Shown: in pieces, positions 21,588 to 32,648 of the stretch
Numbering within the stretch: position 1 is the first letter of the stretch
How the letters are laid out: the number at the start of each line of letters is the position of its first letter
From: Tanytarsus gracilentus
Taxonomy: Eukaryota > Arthropoda > Insecta > Diptera > Chironomidae
DNA length: 64,000 bases
NCBI GenBank assembly: GCA_038502055.1
Contig: JAXRKN010000041.1
Coordinates: forward strand, 273,001 to 337,000
Direction: 5' to 3'
The notes under the pieces: generated by a model
The model's input: the letters and a program-made list of their open reading frames with translations, nothing else
Databases searched by the model: none
What the model was told of the DNA's origin: nothing
Translations under genes and position numbers: made by a program

Positions 21588-24500
21588 CTAGGACTTTTTA
21601 CCTGAAGAAACAAAAGTTCTGACATAGTTTGAAGGAAAGAGACCAGTAATGCCATTAATTTCTCCGCGCCACCAATCTGCTTCATCTCTCGAAAGCACAC
21701 TAATAATATCGTCAGGTTCGAAGCTGAGTTCATCGTCATTCAAGGCTGTATATGGGTACATGGCTTGTACTTTATCTGAAAGAGAACAAAACATGGTTTA
21801 ATTTTAAAAAAGAAACAGGCTTAGTTAGGAGATTTTTTGTACCTATGACAGTTTCATGAAGATTAATTTTAGATGACGACAATGGCGTGGATCGACCGCT
21901 CATTTTTCCTCCGGCAAGTATTTTTACATACGTAGCTGGGAACCAACCTTTTTGACGGCGTCGACCTTTTGACTATTTAAATTTTCGATCATAATCTTTT
22001 AAAATATAAAAATAGTAGTTAAAGTGCTCACTTGAAGTTCACCTTCCCACCATCCGGAATCGGACTTCTTTGTTACCATTATAAGCTGTCCCTTTTGAAG
22101 CGATAACTGTTCATTGCTTGTGGCTTCATATGGCGCAATAACTTGGGCCACTTCTCCTTTCTTCGCTCGTAAACTCTGTAAAGAAATCCAATTGTAAGCA
22201 CTTTGTTGTTACGCACTAAAAATATTTTAAACTTACAGCTGATGATGTCATGCCTCGGAATTCTTGCATGCTTGAATCATTCGCAACATTTTGTGTATTA
22301 ATTTGAGAAACTTCAGAGTCCACGTCAGCCTGATTGGCAGCCTCTTCCGCACTCATTCCATGATCTTGATTTCCACTGCCATTAGAAATCGTTTGACTAA
22401 GATCATTTGTTATTACACCTGTCTCATTAGTGTTATTGTCAGAGTATGCTTGAACATAGTTTGCTGGGAACATTCCGGTACTATTTCCTATCACTCCCGT
22501 CCACCAATCGCCTTCTCTCTTAATGACATAAACTATCTCACCAACTTCGAAATTTAAATCTCCAGCTTCGGCCGATTGATATGGATAGCATGAGATGTAC
22601 TTTTCGCCTTCCGTATTGCCATTTACACTTAAAGGTTCTTCCAGTTCACTGCAGAGTAAAAAAGAAACACTCGAAAAATTCTGTTGGGAGAAAGTTTACT
22701 TACATTTGTTGTTCAAATTCAACAGTGGCAGCGATAGTCTCATCATTCTCACACTTTTCTGCATAGCTTTCTGGAAACCATCCGGTATGACCATTAATTT
22801 CACCCGCTAGCCATCCAGGCTCAGCGTTCTGGTCATTTGGAACCTTTTAAAAAAGATTGTTGAAATGTAATTGTTTTATAATCGAAGCTAATTTATTTAC
22901 CATAATAATGTCGCCAGGTTGAAAAGTAATTTCATCGGAATTTCTAGCAAAGAATTCATAGAGAGCTTTAAATCGTGTGTAGGTTGTTGATGCTGTAGCT
23001 ATTGGTGGTACGTGTCTGGAAGTCTCGACGGCAGCCGTAGTGTTGCTTGTGTTTGTGTCCCATGACGATGTGAACGTTTCATTCTTGCGATTATTTCTGA
23101 GCTCAAGAACCTAAAGTATTTTCATTATTATTTTATTAAATCGTTAAAGTGTTGCAAAAAGTCTTGCCTGCATTCGAGCCGTGTCATAATCACTGTATAA
23201 ATCCTCACAAGTTGTAATTAACTCTTCAAGCTCCTTACGAATTTCGGTTTTTTGGTCTTTGTGTGTGGTAAAATCATTTGATTTTTCACTAACTTCCACT
23301 TTAATGTCCTCAATTTTATCCTTTAATTGTTTTATGTGAATCTAAACACATACAAATTTTATTTTTTGTCTTTTAATAAATATTTTCTTTATGTACCTGT
23401 TTATTCGTAATGTAAGCCTGCTCATCGCCGGATGAACCGATTTTCGCCTTTGCATCGAGTCTTGCCTTGTCCTGACTCAATTGAACTAACTTTGCATTTT
23501 GTTCCTTGATTTTTGCCTTACACTGCGTTTGATCACTTATGAGAGTATCTCGAGTGGTTCGCATTCCATCAATAGTCGTTTTTACATTGGTCACGTTTAC
23601 ACGAGTGTCGCAAATTTTTTGTGATAATTCCTTAACTTTATTACTGAGTGTTTCCAGTTCAATGCTTAACGCTTGATTATGTCCCTTAAGCTTTAGCAGG
23701 CGGTCCTGTTCTTTTTGTCTCTCTAGCTCCATTTCTTGGAGCTTTTGAGCTTCCCATTCAAGCTGACGTTGCTTTTCGAGTTCCCTGTTTGAAAATAAAG
23801 GAATAATTTTACAATTATTATTCTCAATTTTAAAAGTCATTACTTACTTTCGAGCTTGCTCCTTCTTTTCAAGTTCTCTCTTACGCTGTTCTTCTCGCTC
23901 CTCTTCCATTTCCTTCTGTCGTTGAATTGCTCTTTCAATCTCTTGCTGCTTCTTTAATTCAGCCTCAATACGGGCCTGAAGGATAAATATACTACATCAA
24001 AATTTCATCAAGGCATGACTTCTTCTTATCTTACTCTTTCTCTCTTTTCCACTTCCTCTCGCTCTTTTCTCTCGCGCTCTTCCTGTTCCTTTCTCTGTAT
24101 GTCGGCCAACTGTTTTCGTCTTCTTTCGAGCTCGGCTTGACCTTTATCATAATTTTCCTTGCGTTTATCCTCAAAGGATGCTAAAAAGTATCCTCAAAGT
24201 AAATTTAGAGAGAAAACAATAATTTCCTACTTACAATGAGGCATGCCGGCAGTTGCATCAATTATTTCTGCCATCGCTGAAGCTCCCTGTGAAGACACAG
24301 AGCCTTGACGAGACCCGGCATTTGAGCCACTTCGAGATGGTGCCTTTTGACGGAACGAAGGCGGAATGAGATCTAGTGGAAGTTCATTTGGAATAGTCTT
24401 TCCGGTTGCAAACATTTCGCACAAATAGAGTGCTAGAACAAACTCTTCACATCCCAAGCGACCATCAGCATCGCGATCACTTAAAGCCCAAATTTTAGCA

Positions 24501-25480
24501 AGATTTGCTTGTGGAACGTTCGTTTGAAGAAGAATACCGCGTGCCTGTGTGCCGGTTAGAAAACCCGAACGTGTCTTATCAGTTGCATTGAACATTTGTG
24601 TATATTTGAGTTTGGAACTCTGTGGAACCGACCACTCCATAGATCTATAAACAAAATTTAATGGTAAAGAATTGTCGGTTAAATGAAAAAAAAACTTACG
24701 GAGATTCTGGGATTGATGGTGCCTTTTCAGAGAAAGACATTGATCTGCTCGCATGTCCACTTTGCGGTGGTGTTGGAGTTGGTGCTGCAGGAAGGCTGCT
24801 AATCGGAATGACAGCCGGCTGAACTTGAGCTAAATTTTCGAGAAGGAGAGATCCGCCGCTTTGCTGTTCGAGCAAGGGAACTTTAACGGGCTGTGGAATC
24901 ACGGGAGAAGCATACATTTGGGGAATAACGGTTGCAGTTGTTTGTTGATAAATCATGTCTTGTTGAGGAAACGTCTGAACCGTTTGTGGTGTAATAATCA
25001 TTGCTTGCGGGTGAATTGCTGGAACAGCCGCTGGTTGTTGTGTCAGAAATTGTTTGTAGCTCTCTGTTGGTGACATTGCTCCCGTTGGAGTTCTAATTGG
25101 AGTACCAATATGCTGAAGGGATGCTATTAAAGTGGGTGGCAGTATTTTGGGAACTTCCGGAACACCCTTTAGTTTTGCGCTTATCAACTTACAAGCAATA
25201 CTAAATTCGATTATATTCATTTTCCCATCTGCATCTGTATCAGCCAACGCCCTTAATAAAATTAAAAAAGTTTGTTAATATTTTTAATTTTTCAATGTAG
25301 AGTTAACGTAGACACTCACCATATCTGACCTAAAATTAGTGGTGATAAGCCCGATTTTAGGAAGAATCCTTTAGCTTGAGCACCAGTCACGAAACCATTG
25401 ACGGGTTGTAGAGCATTGAATTGCTGCTCAAAACGAAGCTTTTCTTTTGTAGTGACCAAAAACGGATCGTTGGGATTCAT
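21588..25480 (-). CDS. Dap160: Dap160 / intersectin, short (EH-EH-coiled coil-4 SH3) form
   Basis: Endocytic scaffold at the plasma membrane and synapse; binds dynamin, synaptojanin and Eps15-type partners. Exons (minus): 25320-25480, 24700-25251, 24235-24644, 24035-24180, 23848-23975, 23397-23784, 23168-23341, 22901-23110, 22704-22843, 22237-22648, 22032-22175, 21843-21972, 21588-21775; 3183 nt, 1060 aa. In order: EH1 (MNPNDPFLVTTKEK..., calcium-type loop DTDADGKMN), a Gln/Pro/Thr linker, EH2 (loop DRDADGRLG), a Lys/Glu/Arg/Gln coiled coil (about residues 390-680), then four SH3 domains carrying ALYEF/GWLAGE, CYPYQ/DWWTGV, IAPYE/GWWEGE and MYPYTA/DWWRGE, the last ending FPSNYVRTFVSSGKKS. Four SH3 domains and no GEF module match insect Dap160 rather than five-SH3 vertebrate intersectin. 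The intron after 23168 has a GC donor (GCAAGA). Confidence 0.96.
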
Positions 25481-26203
25481 GATGATTAAACTTTTTTCTG
25501 TGAAAATTTTAAAAATTTCTTCGAATGATAAAAATTGGCGGGTTTTAATTCTTTACCAGTTGTAATTTACTCTTTGAGTTCTTATCTGGATGATATACTC
25601 CTTGAAATGGACAGAAACTTGCTAATATACTCCTCTAAATTATCAAATTTCTTTGATTTTTCTAAATTGTCCTGAAGAAGAAAAAATCAATAAGGAGGGT
25701 ACTTTCCCAGTGACGTCATTTCCTAAAGAAAAATCATTGACAGAACTATTTTGCGTGTTTTACATTTATTATATTTTCTTTTGTAAAATTAAGTCTTTTA
25801 AATGGAGTGACAATGTCACTTTAATTCAGAAAGCTTGGATAAACACAAAAAGTTGATTAAACATACCTACTATAGAGATTACGCCCACAAGCCCTTCGCA
25901 ATTCAAAATCATAAAGTTCGTTATAATAACTAGATCCTATTTTTATTTATATAAACTTGATTTTCCGAAGAGAGATTTTTAATTAAATTTACAATCAATG
26001 TTACAATAGTTTTTGTTTCCTTTCTCAATAAATGCTCACTTAATCAATATAACAAAAATATTTTTTGTAGCTCCATTAATTGAGAAGTTTGGGGGGAGAT
26101 TTGAGATGGAGTTTTAGTGACAGAAATGATTGATCAATAAAAGCGTTGAATTATTTATATATGAGGCACACACATGAGTTTCGGGAATGTCCACAGTAGA
26201 CGA
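25481..26203. other. Between Dap160 start and Cks stop
   Basis: This holds the Dap160 promoter and 5' UTR and the Cks 3' UTR. The short open frame at 25653-25856 shows no homology. At about 25876 an attacgcccacaag motif resembles the right end of repeat family A but the rest of the element is missing. Confidence 0.4.
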
Positions 26204-26695
26204 TTACTTGCTTAGCTTTCGACGAAAGAGTAAGATGTGAGGTTCAGGACCGTGCTGCATATAGTGCACCTAAAGAATATTATTAACTATTAAGAGATTT
26301 GTCTAAAGAACAGTGATTTATAAACATACCCATCCACGACTCTGTTGGACACCAATTGCTCGCCATTCAGTTTCTGTCATAAGGTGCGATTTTGGAACAA
26401 GTCGGGCTAGGCTTTTTGGCAACATTACATGTCTAAAATAAAAATTAAAAAAAGATATGCTGTAATTGAACGAAATTCCGGAATAATTTTGAATTTTATC
26501 AACCTTAATTAATTTTAAAAACTTTTTTAGTTGATGGTGGTGCTTTAACTAACTAAAAATTTCAGATATTTAAAGGCGTTTAAGGCGGAAAAAATCCAAA
26601 ATGCAAAATTATCGTATTTTTTACTGTTACCGGTATTCGTATTCATCATCCTCGTATTTGTCGCTGTAATAAATTTGTTCCTGTGATGAAGACAT
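26204..26695 (-). CDS. Cks30A: Cyclin-dependent kinase regulatory subunit (Cks)
   Basis: Small adaptor that binds Cdk1/Cdk2 and phosphorylated partners in the cell cycle. Exons (minus): 26631-26695, 26330-26432, 26204-26269; 234 nt, 77 aa. The whole family signature is present: YYSDKYEDDEYEYRHVMLPK, LVPKSHLMTETEWR, GVQQSRGWVHYM, then HGPEPHILLFRRKLSK and stop. HxPEPH, the hinge that controls strand exchange, reads HGPEPH. The length is nearer the short fly Cks30A than the longer Cks85A, hence the symbol, but orthology is inferred. Exon 1 ends in phase 2, matching exon 2. Confidence 0.95.
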
Positions 26696-27845
26696 AATGA
26701 TTTAACTAACAAAATGCTTTAAAAATTGAATATTTTTAATAAAAACTCTTGTCGCAAATAATAATTTTTCGGCTAGATTTAAATTCAAATTAACTGTCCG
26801 AAAATCAACGAACTTTTTTAATCTTCGAAAAACCCGTTGCAATAAAAGATGTTTTTCTTTCAGATTTAATTTTAATGAACATATTTATTTCTAAATTACA
26901 GTAAATTCCTCAAGTTGAAATTGCTGATAACTAAAACTCTTTAAAAATGTGCATTTTCATTTTAAAAAAATTATCTCAATCATTAAATTTTAATTTGACT
27001 CACTACATTTTAATTGAATAAAAAAATACTACTACTTAAATATGAATCGAGATAGTCATTAATCGTCCGTCTTTCCTCTAACAACACGATGTTATTTTTT
27101 TTTCAAAAACAAGAGGAAAATAATGAAATTTTTTGGAATATTCTTTTTGATCTAAAAGATTTCTAGATTCAACAAAACTCTTTATCTTTTAAATATATAT
27201 AATTTTTTATATGTAGTTTTCTCTCTAAACTGATTTTTCTTTTATTATGTGCGTCGCTTGTCCCTCGCACGTGTTTAATAATTTAGCAAAATACTGCTTA
27301 TCTTCCTTCCTTACTTAACTTTTTTATAATATAGTCATATATGCAGCTTTCGCAGCCAACAAAACATCTATATATATATTGTATAGCATCATCTTTTTAT
27401 ATGTTTGCTAAAAAAGCTCAAAATAATTGCAATTGAGATTTTTTTAAAATTGCTAAATTACACTGATAAATCGAAAATATGAAAGCATAAATTTGTAATG
27501 GAGTTTGAATTTTTTTCGTTGATCCAATATAGTTGTTATTATATGTGTTTAAAGTGAAAATAAAAAAAACAATAGTATCTTTTTTAAATTAAAAAACATA
27601 ATTTTAATTTAATTATACATTTTCGTGTTTCGGTATCGAAGCAATAAGGAATTATATAAGATAACCGTGAAAGAATATATGTAAGTAAATTAAACAATTA
27701 AAGAGCCAAAAGGTAAAAAAGAGGGTTTAAGGAATTCGTTTAACGTTTTTTAACTGCAAATAACAGGTTGTTGATTTATCATCCCTCTCTCTCCTTCATG
27801 TTGTGTCTTGATGAAGTAGGACACACACAAGAGTATGTGGGAAAT
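26696..27845. other. Intergenic, Cks promoter side and vib 3' flank
   Basis: Strongly AT-rich DNA without recognisable exons. It must hold the Cks promoter, to its left, and the vib 3' UTR, to its right. No repeat family from elsewhere in the window is seen. Confidence 0.4.
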
Positions 27846-30560
27846 TTAGTCATCATCGGCTCGCATACCTCGAACCTCACCAACTTTTCTTTGCTTATCA
27901 AGTTCTTCTTTGGTTTTATCTTCAATCGCTCGAATATCATGCATGGTAAGTCCATGCCACTTGTCAATCCAACAAAATACTTGTCTAAAATATAAATATT
28001 GGGATCTCGCAAAAATCTATTTGAAATCAAATAAATACCTATGGAACGTAGTAAAAAGTCGGCGTTCAGACTTTTGAATAAAGTTTTCTATTCTTGATTG
28101 GAGACCGAACCACTTGAATTCACACGTGACAAGTTTATAACATGTCATGACAGGATCAACTTTCTTCTTCCAGTCTGGTCCAATAAGTGGTCCTCGGCCA
28201 GTTTTGACAGACTTGAATCTAAAGTAAGACTCAATTAATTAATAAATATACTCGAAAAGTGGTTATATTTTACTTGGAGGGATCTTCGCTCTCGCGATAG
28301 TCGGCAGTAGCAATTGGATCATTAGCGATATCAACATGAACAATCTCGCGAATCTTCAACTTGTCTCCAGTGAGTTCATGGACCTACCATTTTACATTTT
28401 AAAAATGCAGGTGGCAAAAAATAAAATTTTTATTAAGAGGGAATAGAGAAGTCAACATAAATAGAGACAAAAAACACATCAATTAAACCATTTCACGCAA
28501 AAATACAAACAGTTGTTAGTTCACATGCAATTGATACCATATGCCATCTTACATTTTCTTGATCTCCATGGTCTCCGATATGTAAAGACTCGATGCAAAT
28601 GACGAAATTATCCTTCATATAGCCGGGATTCTTCATTATTTTTCACGCGTTTAATTTTTAGTATGATCAATTATTAAAAAGCAACACGCACACCAAATAA
28701 AATGTCATTATTATTGTAGTTTCAAGTGTTTTCATATGAGAATTTCATTAAGAAGAAAAAGAAATAGCACCGGCGTAACCAGAGAAGAATAATTAAAATT
28801 ACATGTATGGGAGTGTTATCAAAAAATTTTTTGTGTGTTAACATTGAGGCGGCGGCGTATAGGGGAAGAGAAAGAAAACTACAATTAATTTTTATTGTCT
28901 TCTTGACTTACGTTTTCTTGATCACCGTTGTCATCTATGTGAAAAGTCTCAATGATCAATACAAATTTCTCCTTCATCCACTTGGGATTCTAATTATTGA
29001 TTGAATTGTATTAAATAAAAATTTAAAACAATTTCTAATGGATATAAGACTCTCGAGTTGAATATTTCCTAAAAAAAAATCTATATAACAGTGGTTTCTT
29101 ACCGTGATTACTGTACGACAGTAGGGATAGGCATTCCAGGCCTCTTCGTGGATTTCTAAAGATCCTTTCGGTGCCAACAATCGAATCATTGCGGGTACTT
29201 TTGACGCCAAGTGGTAAATTTTGTATGTATATTGGCCAGATGAAAATTTTCCTCCTTAAAAAGATATAAATTATCAACAATAAAAAAACGTTTTAATTTG
29301 AACAAGGAATTTGATATCTTTACCGAGTAGAGGATAGTTTTCAAACGGCTCATTTTTGAGTACTTCTATTCCCTCTCCACCGCCTGTTTCATTTTTGGAC
29401 ACTTCTGCGACCGAATACAGTTGAGCGACTTGATACTGTTTATAAAAAAAGAGACAGATTTATTTAAAATTTGCAGCGTAATCTTGACCTAAGACAATGA
29501 TTTTAGCGTTAGGCAACTATTGATACCGGATGTGTGATTTAACGAACTCACCTCTTCAACGGTCAGAGGCAACGTAACTCGACTAAAAATATAAATATTA
29601 GTAATTAATTTTGTTGTCATTGAATGATATTTCGTAAGTTTATTTTATTTGTTGGCTATAATATAGGCTTAATAAAAAAAAGCGAGATTCAAAATGACGT
29701 CATGTGAGTTTAATTCACATGGTTGAGTCATTCCGTAAAAACCAATTCTTGGACTTTAACAATAGCGCTCTATTTCGTTTTTAAACACTCAAAATCTTTT
29801 TTAATTTTATTGAATTTCGAATGTTACTCATGAGATTTTTACTCTTTTCACACATAATCATTTCGTATGAGAAAATTTTTAGCAGATCATCATTTTAATT
29901 TCATAATTATTTACTCATACTACACACACACAAAGTTGAATTGTTTTTGTCCTAGCAATTTTTTTGGAAAAATCAATGCGATAATCCTCTTATCTTCAAA
30001 AATTCTGTTTTATTCCTCGATATCAAAGAAATAAATCGTGATGATAACGCTTATATGCTCGTTTTTTATGTATCTGTGGATCTTTTACGGTAAGATCTCG
30101 GCTTTTGGCTAGCTGATCTTTTGAGCTAATAGCTTCGGTCACAGGCAACCACAATGTCCACCTTTCTTCTAAAATTTTCTTATGTGTCTCTTCGAACCAA
30201 CATTATAAGAATATCAGTTTATCCTTAAGATTGAGCGAGTTGCATATCATTACCCGCGTGTGGGTTTTGAAACATTCCTTTTACACTCTGACACGTTTTA
30301 TGTGTATTTAATTAAAACATGATCCGGAACACGATTAAAGGACATTGATTTCTGCCACTCTATTGGTCGTGTCTTTTGTCTAAGACAATTAACTTTAATC
30401 CAGTCTCGTTTTTTATGTTGTACAGTTATTATTTTTTTAACAAGAATGATGATGAGGGCGAAAAAAATTGATTTTTTTCTTTCAACTTGAGCTTTAATAA
30501 TTTTTGACACTTTTTCAAATGTCCCCAATTTTATGCAACTTACAATTCCTTGATGAGCAT
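27846..30560 (-). CDS. vib: Phosphatidylinositol transfer protein, class I (vibrator)
   Basis: Soluble protein that exchanges phosphatidylinositol and phosphatidylcholine between membranes; in flies needed for cytokinesis. Exons (minus): 30544-30560, 29552-29582, 29324-29435, 29103-29254, 28912-28989, 28274-28383, 28039-28218, 27846-27984; 819 nt, 272 aa, the family length. It starts MLIKEFRVTLPLTVEEYQV in a 17-nt coding exon and contains QLYSVAEVSKNETGGGEG, HEEAWNAYPYCRTVIT, DPSKFKSVKTGRGPL, FKWFGLQSRIENFI, ERRLFTTFHRQVFCW and ends GEVRGMRADDD. An alternative to exon 28912-28989 lies at 28553-28630. Intron 1 (about 960 bp) holds repeat family A copy 3. The 262-bp gap to cyclin K is probably a shared promoter region. 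Confidence 0.96.
28553..28630 (-). other. vib: Alternative (mutually exclusive) exon of vib
   Basis: A 78-nt exon with acceptor AAG and donor GTAAGA reads NPGYMKDNFVICIESLHIG then DHGDQEN. The neighbour 28912-28989, also 78 nt, reads NPKWMKEKFVLIIETFHID then DNGDQEN. Sixteen of 26 residues agree, and both start and end in phase 0. Vertebrate PITPs have a single version here (YMKEDFLIKIETWH...TQEN), so including both would insert 26 residues into a conserved beta-sheet; mutual exclusion is the likely pattern. Use is inferred. Confidence 0.85.
30035..30272 (+). repeat. Dispersed repeat family A, copy 3 (vib intron 1)
   Basis: The blocks ataacgcttatatgctc, agatctcggcttttggctagct, ggtcacaggcaaccacaatgtcc, atgtgtctcttcgaac and the terminal CCCGCGTGTGGGTTTTGAAACATT run in the same order as in copies 1 and 2. 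The left end is eroded. Orientation is opposite to the host gene vib. Confidence 0.7.
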
Positions 30561-30822
30561 TTTTCACTAATTAATTGATAGCCTAATACTTTAAATCACG
30601 TCGAATATTTCTAAATTTTCTATCCTTGAAGACGACGAGAAAAATTTTTTATTTCGAAAGTCCGCGTATTTCTTTTCCCTCGTCTTCGAACACCCCAAAA
30701 CCTGAATGCGTTAACTACCTCTGAAAGTGAGTTAATATTGCTTTACATAGTTTTTTAAAAGAAAAATAAATATAAAAAGTACATACTTTCGCATAAACAA
30801 GAAAGTCAATAGCATAGAAACG
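30561..30822. promoter_or_regulatory. Head-to-head intergenic region of vib and CycK
   Basis: Only 262 bp separate the two divergent ATGs. Both promoters and 5' UTRs must lie here unless non-coding first exons are further away. I see no TATA box in a convincing position, as is usual for housekeeping genes. Confidence 0.55.
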
Positions 30823-32092
30823 ATGCCTTATTGGTACTATGAGAAGGAGGAATTGAAGAATACACCCTCGAAGCGTGATGGAGTTGAATATGAGACGGAA
30901 AAAAGATATCGTCGGTAATTATTTACTCATAACTATTTATACTTCAAAATAAGCAACATTTAAAATCAATTTCCAGGGAAGCGACTAATTTTATAAAAGA
31001 ATGTGGAAACTTGATGGGTTTAGGCTACTCAACAATTCATACTGCAATCGTTTATCTGCATCGATTCTATCAATTTCACTCTTTTAAGACATTTCCGAGA
31101 TTTGTAACTGCATGTGCCTGCCTTTTTCTCGCTGGAAAAGTTGAGGAAACACCAAAAAAGTGCAAAGACATAATTAAAAAGGCTTCGACCTTACTGTCAC
31201 CCTCGAAAATGACATCATTCGGTGAAGATCCCAAAGAGGAAGTGATTACAATGGAGAGAATTCTGTTGAAGACAATCAAATTTGATTTACAAGTAGATCA
31301 TCCCTATAGATTTCTCATTGAGTATGCAAAGAGTCTTAAAAGTAATGGTAGCATACCGAAGGAACAAGTCGTACAGAAGGCCTGGAATTTCATTAACGAT
31401 TCTCTCGAGACGACACTCTGTTTGCAGTGGGAACCAGAAATTATTGCTGTAGCAATGATGTATTTGGCAACTAAAATATCAAAATATGACGTTGTAGATT
31501 GGAAAGGAAGACTGCCCGAACATCAAAAGTGGTGGGATGTATTTGTTCGGGATATGACGAAAAATATTTTAGATGAAATATGTCATCAAGTCCTCGATCT
31601 TTACTCCAACAATAAGAACAAAGTTGAAGTGCCAGATAGTCCACCCCAAATGCCACCAAGTAAAGCGACCATAGCAAAAATAGAACAGCCGCCAATGAAA
31701 AGGGCAAAACTTCAACAGTCTCCGAATTTCAATCAAATTCCTGTAAAGGTAATAAATGTTAATTTTGTTTCTAAAGTTAATTTTTTTCACACTCAATTTT
31801 TGATTGATAGGTGTCTAGCAACGATTACGATTTGTCTAAAGTTCCAATTCATCAGTTTAACTATCCTGGATATCAAGGACAACCATATTTAATGGCGTCA
31901 GCTCTTCAGCCACCCCTTCCAGCGTATCCAAATAATCAAATTCATCCTCCTATACCTACCATGCCACCCCAATCAACACGTTATTCAAATAATTTTTATC
32001 AGCAACCTCCACTTCCACCATCATCATCCAACAACAATTATCCACCACCCCATAAGAATAACAGTAGGTCTTTAAATAATTTTTCTTATTAA
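30823..32092 (+). CDS. CycK: Cyclin K
   Basis: Partner of Cdk12/13 that phosphorylates the RNA polymerase II C-terminal domain in the nucleus. Exons: 30823-30914, 30977-31748, 31811-32092; 1146 nt, 381 aa. The start MPYWYYEKEELKNTPSKRDG and two cyclin folds (YLHRFYQFHSFKTFPRF, CLFLAGKVEETPKKCKD, then ILLKTIKFDLQVDHPYRFL, LQWEPEIIAVAMMYLA) match cyclin K and the related cyclin T/L. The tail after about residue 265 is disordered and rich in Pro, Asn, Gln and Ser (PPLPPSSSNNNYPPP). Exon 2 stays open across its donor, which explains a longer unspliced frame; the spliced frame KVSSNDYDLSK is preferred because the donor (GTAATA) and acceptor (gatag) fit. Confidence 0.95.
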
Positions 32093-32648
32093 GTTATGTG
32101 GAAATTTTTTAAAAAAATTAATTAACTTGACGACAGTTGAAAATAAATAAATAATATAAAGAAAAGCCAACTGGATACAACAAATCAGATATGTATTTAA
32201 TTTGGAAAGAAATAATTATTAAAAAGGATATTTTAATAAGCGAAAAATATTTGAATTATTAATGAAAAAAGGTTTTTTTTATTATGTTAACATTTTCTCT
32301 TTATTCTAGCAAAAAAATGGTTCATGTGTAAATAATTTTTTGGAGTGTTTTTAAGGCAGCTTACAACTTGACATTTTGTTAAAAATTTTAAATAAAACGA
32401 ATAATTTTAATTTTATCAAACATATATAGGATTGAGTTAAATTAAATAAAAGATAATTCCAAGATTTTTTTTCAAAAGGAATAATGTATCGGTGCATAAT
32501 TAATAGTTATTTATAAATATAATATAGGGGGAAAAAAGTAGATAAATATTGTTCGGTTTGTAATTTTTGAATTTTATAAGTACATCATGCTCATAATGAA
32601 AATGGTAAGAATCTTACAAAATAAGCTCTCTCTCTCATATATATATTA
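32093..32648. other. Overlapping 3' flanks of convergent CycK and Pez
   Basis: This is 556 bp of AT-rich sequence between stop codons of convergent genes. No exon is seen. A TATATA run near 32640 is simple sequence. Confidence 0.4.

Noticed and set aside
21588..21606. A donor-like TCAG|GTAAAA just before the Dap160 stop that could lead to a long isoform with DH-PH-C2 domains
   Set aside because: No exons of those domains are found downstream, and insect Dap160 normally ends after the fourth SH3.
25870..25890. Fourth copy of repeat family A
   Set aside because: Only an attacgcccacaag fragment of about 13 bp is alike; the remaining blocks are missing.
31749..31892. Read-through of CycK exon 2 into the following intron as the true C-terminus
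   Set aside because: The donor and acceptor around 31748/31811 fit and restore a typical Pro-rich cyclin K tail; the read-through part has no such character.
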